Source: an uncultured Eubacterium sp.
Lineage (GTDB): Bacteria > Bacillota_A > Clostridia > Lachnospirales > Lachnospiraceae
Direction: 5' to 3'
Length of the DNA: 7,234 bases
Assembly (NCBI GenBank): GCA_948468465.1
Contig: CAOKJJ010000221.1
Location: 1-7,234 of the forward strand
Below, piece by piece: positions 1-5,432 of this stretch (its first letter is position 1; the number at the start of each line of letters is the position of its first letter). A program made the translations under genes and the position numbers. The notes below the pieces were generated by a model that ran no database searches, was not told the origin of the DNA, and saw only the letters and a list, made by a program, of their open reading frames with translations.

Positions 1-55
1 GCGATATGTTTTCCACTTCATTAAAACAAGGGATTACGACACTGATTTTTTTCAT
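1..55 (-). CDS. GT2 glycosyltransferase, 5' end only
   Basis: Only the first 18 codons lie in the window; the gene continues past position 1. The translation is MKKISVVIPCFNEVENIS. A basic start followed by a hydrophobic beta strand and the VVIPCFNE motif is the typical N-terminus of GT-A fold family 2 glycosyltransferases, which transfer a sugar from a nucleotide-sugar donor in the cytoplasm. The ATG is at 53-55, six bases after the TGA of the thiamine-diphosphate enzyme. A weak Shine-Dalgarno-like GTGAG (61-65) overlaps that stop region, so the two genes are probably translationally coupled. The family call rests on this short motif and the gene context. Acceptor, donor and subfamily cannot be judged. 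Confidence 0.8.
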   Translation of the reverse strand, partial: MKKISVVIPCFNEVENIS

Positions 56-61
56 AAGTAC

Positions 62-1870
62 TCACAAATTCTTTCTGTCATAATGTATTTTGTCCAATTC
101 TTCCTGTGTCAGAAATGGATACATATCATCCAAAGCCGCCGATGCCATACTCCCGTCCGACTGCATTCTGGAAGCGACCTTTGGTTCAAACTCCTGCGCT
201 GGATCTATAAATACCTCACAGATGCAGGCACCTGTACACCCCAACACTTTCTCTAATATTTCTGCCATACACGCATCCTCATCTATCCTGAAATATGGAA
301 TGCAAAATGCTTCTGCCAGTTTTTCAAAGTCCGGAAATCCTACACCGCTGTCAGAATCAATCCCAACAAATGAAGCATGAAACAGTTTCTGTTGTGTCTG
401 GCGTATGGAATGGTATCCATTATTGTTTAAAATAAAAATTTTTAAATCAAACTCATGATAAGCAACAGTCGCAAGTTCCTGCAAATTCATCATGATGCTG
501 CCATCTCCTTCTATGCAAATGACATGGCGGCTATTGTCTGATACTGCCGCCCCAATTGCGGCTGGCAGTCCATATCCCATAGAAGCACATCCAGAGTTTG
601 TAAACATCCGCTGTCCCTGATGAATTTTTGCCGCCTGAAAAGTAATGACACACGCTGAACCATTTCCGCATACAATCCTGTCATCCTCTTCCAGCTTGTC
701 AAACATCCGCCCAATAAACATATATGGATTTAGCCTTCCGCGAGCCGGTTTTGAAAAAACAGATATCAGTTGATATTTTTCCTTCAGGTTGTGGCACCAA
801 TTTATCCATGGCTTATGCCAGGAAGGTGGCATATAATCCTGTTTTAACAATCCGCACATCAGTTGCTTTACATCTGCATGTACAGCCATATCTGGCTTTA
901 TTGTTGGTTTTTGCAATTCCTGATTGTCAATGTCCGCAATAATTTTATATGCATTTTGTGCAAATTCATAATGGTTATATCCTATAATGCGAATATTCAT
1001 ACGACATCCCAGGCTGAGTAGCAAATCACAGTTTTGCACAGCAAAATTTCCGGCACGTGTCCCTACCGTTCCGGGCATTCCGGCAAACAGCCAGTGGTCA
1101 AACGCCACCAGATCATTCGCGTTCCATGCTGTCACTACTGGAATCCGGAGTTTTTCAAGCAGCTGCAAAAACTCAGCATATGCGTTTCCAAGACGTATGC
1201 CTGTGCCAGCTAAAATCAACGGTGCTTTCGCATCCCTTATTTTTTTCAAAATATCTGCTAACATGGCAGAAGAAACTTCTGGAGCCTGATAAATTTGTTC
1301 TTTTTCTGGTTCAAAATGTTTAAGCTCATCCGTCTCAATCCAAGCCGCTTGTATATCCAGCGGTATATCAATCCATACGGGTCCTTTTCTGCCGCTTTGC
1401 GCCAAATACAATGCTTTTTCCATATGATAAGCAGTTTCTTCTGCTTTCAGCAGTCTGACCGCATATTTTGTCATACTTGATACACAGCGCACTATATCAA
1501 ATTCCTGGTCTCCAAGCTGACGTAGTTCCAGATGGGGATACAGAGCAGAAAAAGTCTCCCGCTTTACCTGCCCGGAAATTACAAACATTGGAACAGAATC
1601 CATCCATGCCCCCATCACTCCCGTGACCGCATTTGTGCCGCCTGGACCGCTTGTCACACATACAGCCGGCAGTTTTCCCGACATTCTTGCATATCCTTCA
1701 GCCGCCATAGTACATGCCTGCTCATGATGGTTAAATATACACGTTAGGCCCTTTTTGTGCCCAAGTGCATGATTTAAATACATGGCTCCTCCGCCTGTGA
1801 CCATAAAACAGTCCGTTATTTTATGCTCTTTAAAAAATTCTGCTATATATTCTGCAACTTTTATCCTCAT
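62..1870 (-). CDS. Thiamine-diphosphate-dependent enzyme, acetohydroxyacid-synthase type; candidate sugar-branching carboligase
   Basis: A 602-residue protein with the three-domain ThDP fold. Numbering from the ATG at 1868-1870: the N-terminal pyrimidine-binding domain has the probable catalytic Glu50 in NHHEQACTMAAEGYAR and the loop TSGPGGTN (73-80). A middle domain spans about 216-345. The C-terminal diphosphate-binding motif runs from GDGS (455-458) to NNN (482-484). Such enzymes decarboxylate a 2-keto acid and pass the acyl carbanion to an acceptor. Next to rfbH, the best-known precedent is YerE, which adds a two-carbon unit from pyruvate to a CDP-3,6-dideoxy-4-ketohexose. The frame also has an ATG at 1897, nine codons earlier. 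I prefer 1870 because AGGGG (1878-1882) sits 7 nt upstream and the extra leader, MKFRNRGKN, is unlike the family. A housekeeping IlvB is less likely, since there is no ilvN and the context is a sugar locus. Substrate and product are inferred. Confidence 0.85.
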   Translation of the reverse strand: MRIKVAEYIAEFFKEHKITDCFMVTGGGAMYLNHALGHKKGLTCIFNHHEQACTMAAEGYARMSGKLPAVCVTSGPGGTNAVTGVMGAWMDSVPMFVISGQVKRETFSALYPHLELRQLGDQEFDIVRCVSSMTKYAVRLLKAEETAYHMEKALYLAQSGRKGPVWIDIPLDIQAAWIETDELKHFEPEKEQIYQAPEVSSAMLADILKKIRDAKAPLILAGTGIRLGNAYAEFLQLLEKLRIPVVTAWNANDLVAFDHWLFAGMPGTVGTRAGNFAVQNCDLLLSLGCRMNIRIIGYNHYEFAQNAYKIIADIDNQELQKPTIKPDMAVHADVKQLMCGLLKQDYMPPSWHKPWINWCHNLKEKYQLISVFSKPARGRLNPYMFIGRMFDKLEEDDRIVCGNGSACVITFQAAKIHQGQRMFTNSGCASMGYGLPAAIGAAVSDNSRHVICIEGDGSIMMNLQELATVAYHEFDLKIFILNNNGYHSIRQTQQKLFHASFVGIDSDSGVGFPDFEKLAEAFCIPYFRIDEDACMAEILEKVLGCTGACICEVFIDPAQEFEPKVASRMQSDGSMASAALDDMYPFLTQEELDKIHYDRKNL

Positions 1871-1877
1871 GTTTTTG

Positions 1878-1882
1878 CCCCT
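1878..1882 (-). promoter_or_regulatory. Ribosome binding site that decides the ThDP-enzyme start
   Basis: On the minus strand AGGGG is followed by a 7-nt spacer and the ATG at 1868-1870. The ATG at 1895-1897 has only a weaker purine run (AGAAG) upstream. This favours the shorter protein, although both starts remain possible. Confidence 0.5.
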
Positions 1883-1936
1883 GTTTCTGAACTTCATTTA
1901 AATATCTTCTGCTTTATCGTCAGATGATTGAAAGGT

Positions 1937-2953
1937 TTATCCCTCCCGGCAGCTTCGTTGACAAACTTGTTTGCTGTACTCCTTGTCATAAACAAGCTTT
2001 TTCTCAATTTCCAACTCTTTCAATATCTCATGAACCTCCCGAATTGAAAACGCATGTTTTTCCATCAAATCGGACACATACTTTGGATGACATTCATGCA
2101 GCGCCGCCAAAAAATAAAGTAAATTATATCCCCACGCTGCCGGCTTATAGAACTTTGAAACATGCGTATCTGCTGCTTCCAACAAGCACCCTATCTGGTA
2201 ACTTGTACCATATGTCCTGTTTAAGTACATGGCAATTAGTTCCGTTGGCGCATTCCCGGCGCATTTTCCCATTCCATAAATGCTCCCGTCAACAATCACT
2301 CTCCGCTTTAGTCTTCTTGACAATAACGCGATACAGTTTGCATATGCCATCTGTAAATTATTATGTCCGTGGTATCCAATGCCTATTTCTTCATACAGAC
2401 TCTGATCCAGCAGGCACGCATACCGCAACAGATCATCTTGGTGTATCAGTCCATAGGTATCCACAATAGAGACAGCATATGGTTTTACCTGATTTGCTAA
2501 CCTAGCCAAATCCAGTAACTCCTGCGCATCATAACTTGTAATGCTAACCAGTTGAGCAAATACCCTGTATCCAAGCCGCTTTAGTCCTGCACAAAAATCC
2601 ATCGCCTGTTCTCTGGCATCCTTTTTAAAAATAACACGTATCCCATCCAGAAAACTTTCCCTACAGGGTGTGATGTGCTTCAGGCTACATGTCCCATAAT
2701 CAATCATACCTAATACAAATGTCTTTCTATGTTCCTTCAAGCTGTAAATCTCTTTCACGCAGCTTACATCTGGCATAATGCTCCTGTTTCTGTCATATGG
2801 TACACGTTCATCAATAAAACCAATCTCAATCATATCAATGCCCGCTGCTGCAAGTAATCGAAATATACCCGTCAGATTTTCACTGCCAAATTTCCAGTCG
2901 TTAACATATCCACCATCCCGCAGCGTACAATCCAACAGTTTGATTTCTTCCAT
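1937..2953 (-). CDS. HMGL-like (DRE-TIM) aldolase, related to 4-hydroxy-2-oxovalerate aldolase
   Basis: A 338-residue TIM-barrel metallolyase. It opens with LLDCTLRDGGYVNDW (6-20), the family's metal-binding and catalytic strand (Asp8, Arg12, Asp13). GYHGHNNLQMAYANC (193-207) carries the HxH metal ligands His195 and His197. DGSIYGMGKCAGNAPTE (222-238) matches the Gly-rich GxGxGAGN segment of 4-hydroxy-2-oxovalerate aldolases. About 100 further residues form the C-terminal helical region. Family members make or break a C-C bond using a pyruvate- or acyl-CoA-type enolate and a divalent metal. Next to RfbH and a ThDP enzyme, it may generate the 2-keto acid donor or extend a sugar-derived aldehyde; this is inference. 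The ATG is supported by GGGAG (2961-2965) with a 7-nt spacer. It lies 34 nt after rfbH and 66 nt before the ThDP gene. No acylating aldehyde dehydrogenase partner is present, so classical aromatic catabolism is unlikely. Confidence 0.85.
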   Translation of the reverse strand: MEEIKLLDCTLRDGGYVNDWKFGSENLTGIFRLLAAAGIDMIEIGFIDERVPYDRNRSIMPDVSCVKEIYSLKEHRKTFVLGMIDYGTCSLKHITPCRESFLDGIRVIFKKDAREQAMDFCAGLKRLGYRVFAQLVSITSYDAQELLDLARLANQVKPYAVSIVDTYGLIHQDDLLRYACLLDQSLYEEIGIGYHGHNNLQMAYANCIALLSRRLKRRVIVDGSIYGMGKCAGNAPTELIAMYLNRTYGTSYQIGCLLEAADTHVSKFYKPAAWGYNLLYFLAALHECHPKYVSDLMEKHAFSIREVHEILKELEIEKKLVYDKEYSKQVCQRSCREG

Positions 2954-2987
2954 GCTTCATCTCCCAACCTAAAGTTATCTTTAAATC

Positions 2988-4394
2988 TCAGACTCTCCTT
3001 TTATTTCGAAAAACATTTTCCTGCTGCCGTACCGCTTCCACAACGGCATCTGCAACCGCATCCACCATCTCATCCGTCATCCCCGGATACACACCTACCC
3101 AAAACGTATCCCGCATCACCCTGTCCGTATTGCCAAGGCCCCCGGCCACGCGATATCCGCAGCCCTCCGCCCGCATCTGGTCAAAACACGGATGCCTGGT
3201 CAGATTTCCGGCAAACAGCATACGCGTCTGTATCCCTCTCTCTTCCAGAAACGACACAACTTTCCTCCGGTCCGTCCCCTCCCGACAGGTAATGGGAAAT
3301 CCAAACCAGCTCGGCCTGGAATGCTCCGCAGCCTTCGGCAGGATCAACTGTTTTTCCACACCCACGGCGTCAGGCGCTGCCGCAAGCGCATGCTCCAGAC
3401 GTTTAAAATGCTTTCTCCGCAGCGCCGTAAACTCCGGCAGCTTTTCTAGCTGCGCACATCCGATGGCAGCCTGCATGTCCGTCGCCTTGAGGTTATATCC
3501 AAAATGTGAGTACACATATTTATGGTCATACCCCAGCGGAAGCTCGCCGTACTGCCCGTCAAAGCGGCGCCCGCAGACACCATCACTGCCAGGCGGACAC
3601 TGGCAATCCCTGCCCCAGTCCCGCAAAGACCGGATGATCTTATGCAGCAGCGGATCTTTGGTATAGACCGCGCCTCCCTCACCCGTCGTAATATGATGCG
3701 GCGGATAAAAGCTCGAAGTCCCGATATCCCCGACCGTACCCGTCAGCCTGTCCCGCCCGTTCATCTCATAAATGCTTCCCAGCGCGTCACAGTTATCCTC
3801 GATCAGCCAGAGCCCATGCCTGTCACAAAACTGCCGGACCGCTTTTAAATCAAACGGATTCCCAAGCGTATGCGCCAGCATCACAGCCTTCGTCCGGCCC
3901 GTATACGCACCTTCTAATAAACGCACGTCTATGTTATATTCCGGTATCGTAATATCCACAAACACCGGCACCGCACCATACTGTATCACAGGCGCAGCCG
4001 TAGTCGGAAATCCCGCCGCCACAGTAATGACCTCATCCCCTCTTTTGACCTGCCTGTCACCCAGCAGCGGAGAAGTCAATGCCATAAACGCCAGCAGATT
4101 CGCCGAAGAACCAGAGTTCACCATCGAACAAAACGGCACGCCCAGATACGCAGCCAGCTCCTTTTCAAACATCCGCGTATACCGTCCGGCTGTCAGCCAA
4201 AAATCCAGCGCACTGTCAGCAAGGGCCATCATCTCCCGGCTGTCATAAACCCTCGCCGCATAAGGAATCCGCTGCCCCTTCTTCCAACTCCCGCCCCGCA
4301 TATCCTGCATATGAAATTTTTCACAATACGCTTTCACACTTTCCAGTATGCTTTCACGCGCCTGCCGCTCCGTCATGCCTTCAAACATCTGCAT
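2988..4394 (-). CDS. rfbH: RfbH/DdhC: CDP-4-keto-6-deoxy-D-glucose 3-dehydrase (E1)
   Basis: A 468-residue DegT/DnrJ-fold protein that removes the C3 hydroxyl of CDP-4-keto-6-deoxyglucose, using pyridoxamine phosphate and a [2Fe-2S] cluster, on the way to CDP-3,6-dideoxyhexoses. It is a dehydrase and not an aminotransferase: in the segment SSFYPPHHITTGEGG (227-241) the Schiff-base lysine is replaced by His233. The cluster motif C264-x1-C266-x7-C274 is intact, with Cys202 in EDNCDALG as the likely fourth ligand. NSGSSANLLAF (93-103) is the cofactor phosphate loop. Length fits the family (about 430-470). ATGs occur at codons 1, 3 and 7; GGGAG (4399-4403) lies 4 nt before the first and 10 nt before the third, so the true start could be 4388. 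The reductase partner (DdhD/E3) and the CDP-glucose-forming enzymes (DdhA, DdhB) are not in the window. Base composition is GC-richer than in the two genes after it. Confidence 0.94.
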   Translation of the reverse strand: MQMFEGMTERQARESILESVKAYCEKFHMQDMRGGSWKKGQRIPYAARVYDSREMMALADSALDFWLTAGRYTRMFEKELAAYLGVPFCSMVNSGSSANLLAFMALTSPLLGDRQVKRGDEVITVAAGFPTTAAPVIQYGAVPVFVDITIPEYNIDVRLLEGAYTGRTKAVMLAHTLGNPFDLKAVRQFCDRHGLWLIEDNCDALGSIYEMNGRDRLTGTVGDIGTSSFYPPHHITTGEGGAVYTKDPLLHKIIRSLRDWGRDCQCPPGSDGVCGRRFDGQYGELPLGYDHKYVYSHFGYNLKATDMQAAIGCAQLEKLPEFTALRRKHFKRLEHALAAAPDAVGVEKQLILPKAAEHSRPSWFGFPITCREGTDRRKVVSFLEERGIQTRMLFAGNLTRHPCFDQMRAEGCGYRVAGGLGNTDRVMRDTFWVGVYPGMTDEMVDAVADAVVEAVRQQENVFRNKRRV

Positions 4395-4475
4395 TCAGCT
4401 CCCATTCCTCGTTCCTGTCATCCTGTCAATTTCTCTTTCCCATCCCGCCAGCCGCAGAATCATCCGGGTATCCAT
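4395..4475 (-). CDS. Possible small ORF, 26 codons, between the GT2 gene and rfbH
   Basis: The 93-nt gap holds an ATG-started frame of 26 codons plus TGA, beginning MDTRMILRLAGWEREIDRMT and ending GTRNGS. AGGAG (4485-4489), which overlaps the TAG stop of the GT2 gene, sits 9 nt before its ATG. Its TGA is directly followed by the rfbH ATG (TGAATG). The GT2 gene, this frame and rfbH all lie in the same reading frame, separated only by the TAG and the TGA. It could be a short leader peptide that couples translation into rfbH, the remnant of a deleted gene, or a chance open stretch. I recognise no family. It is rich in Arg and Met, with a Trp-Glu-Arg-Glu centre and no membrane segment. Confidence 0.3.
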   Translation of the reverse strand: MDTRMILRLAGWEREIDRMTGTRNGS

Positions 4476-4484
4476 CAATCCAGG

Positions 4485-4489
4485 CTCCT
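4485..4489 (-). promoter_or_regulatory. Shine-Dalgarno-like AGGAG before the small ORF
   Basis: AGGAG starts inside the TAG stop codon of the GT2 gene and lies 9 nt from the ATG at 4473-4475. It is a good match to the consensus and the main support for translation of the short frame, or for re-initiation towards rfbH. Confidence 0.4.
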
Positions 4490-5432
4490 AATTCAATGAC
4501 ATAGCCTCCTTGTAAGCCCTTTCCGCATCATGCAGGCACATTTCAAATTCCTGCCTGCTCTTTTGCGCAAATGTTTCCAATATCAGCCCTGAGAAAAAAC
4601 TCAGCACCGCTGCAAGCGCAATAAACCCAGACGCAATCAGCGTAGGAAATCTCGGCACCAGCCCGCTTTGAATGTAAGTCACAAGCACCGGTGCAAATAA
4701 CACGGCCGCAATCACAAACAGCAGCAGCGCCAGCCAGGAAAAGAACTGCAGCGGCTTATAATTTTTATACAAAGCGCCGATCGTTTTTAATACCTTGATC
4801 CCATCTGCATAAGTATTCAGCTTGGACTCGCTGCCTTCTGGCCTGTCGCGGTATCCGATCACAATGCTGCTGATCAGCATATTTTTATCCACCGCATGGA
4901 TGCTCATCTCCGTTTCGATTTCAAATCCCTTGGACAGCACCGGAAACGTCTTTGCAAACAAATAGCTGAACGCGCGGTATCCGGTCATAATGTCCCGTAT
5001 ATTTGCCTGGAACAGGCGGTTAATCGCAAACCGCACAAGACTGTTGCCAAAATTGTGGAACGGCCTTTTATTTTCTTCAAAATACGTAGAAGACAGCCTG
5101 TCGCCGACTACCATATCCGCTTTTTTGCAGAGCACTTCGTCGATCATCTGCCTGCCGTATTCCACCGGATAAGTGTCATCCGCGTCCACCATAAGGTAGC
5201 ACTGCGCGTCCACCTCCCGGAACATCCGGCGTATGACATTTCCTTTTCCCTGCTGATATTCCTTTCTGACAACAGCGCCTTCCTCCGCGGCCATTTGCGC
5301 GGAACCATCCGAAGAATTATTGTCGTATACATATACAACCGCCTCCGGGATTTCCTTTTTCCAGTCCCGCACGACTTTGCGGATCGTCTTTGCCTCGTTG
5401 TAGCACGGGATCAGCACAGCTATTTTATCCAC
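4488..5432 (-). CDS. GT2 glycosyltransferase with two C-terminal membrane segments (GtrB/DPM1-like polyprenyl-phosphate glycosyltransferase)
   Basis: A 314-residue protein if started at the GTG 5430-5432. A GT-A catalytic domain covers about 1-225. Residues IAVLIPCYNEAKTI (4-17) form the first strand, DNNSSD (37-42) the nucleotide-binding loop, and DADDTYP (83-89) contains the metal-binding DxD. RDIMTGYRAF (146-155) and EIETE (171-175) are typical of the dolichyl/polyprenyl-phosphate sugar transferase branch. Hydrophobic stretches at about 229-252 and 263-287 are two membrane helices, followed by a charged cytoplasmic tail. It probably transfers a sugar from a nucleotide donor to undecaprenyl phosphate on the inner membrane face. 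The frame could begin at an ATG at 5501, but that would overlap the upstream gene by 77 nt and add a leader unlike the family. The GTG has AAGGA 7 nt upstream and overlaps the upstream stop by 8 nt, implying coupling to the GT-C-like gene. The sugar is unknown. Confidence 0.88.
   Translation of the reverse strand: MDKIAVLIPCYNEAKTIRKVVRDWKKEIPEAVVYVYDNNSSDGSAQMAAEEGAVVRKEYQQGKGNVIRRMFREVDAQCYLMVDADDTYPVEYGRQMIDEVLCKKADMVVGDRLSSTYFEENKRPFHNFGNSLVRFAINRLFQANIRDIMTGYRAFSYLFAKTFPVLSKGFEIETEMSIHAVDKNMLISSIVIGYRDRPEGSESKLNTYADGIKVLKTIGALYKNYKPLQFFSWLALLLFVIAAVLFAPVLVTYIQSGLVPRFPTLIASGFIALAAVLSFFSGLILETFAQKSRQEFEMCLHDAERAYKEAMSLN

Noticed and set aside
62..1897. Housekeeping acetolactate synthase (IlvB) of branched-chain amino acid synthesis
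   Set aside because: There is no regulatory subunit gene or other ilv/leu gene nearby, and the flanks are glycosyltransferases and rfbH. The fold is shared, so the rejection rests mainly on context.
1924..2469. Plus-strand open frame of 181 codons
   Set aside because: It is antisense to the aldolase gene, whose HxH and GxGxGAGN motifs are intact. The plus-strand translation looks random, rich in Pro, His, Thr and Ser.
2970..2983. Inverted repeat TAAAG-TTAT-CTTTA between rfbH and the aldolase, considered as a terminator
   Set aside because: The stem is only 5 bp and AT-rich, and no T tract follows it on the transcribed strand. It is followed by the aldolase ribosome binding site.
3130..4248. 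Several plus-strand open frames of 85-178 codons
   Set aside because: They are shadows of the GC-rich rfbH gene on the opposite strand, with no start signals or motifs.
2988..4394. RfbH read as a sugar aminotransferase of the DegT/DnrJ/EryC1 family
   Set aside because: The Schiff-base lysine is replaced by His233 and a C-x1-C-x7-C cluster motif is present, both diagnostic of the 3-dehydrase.
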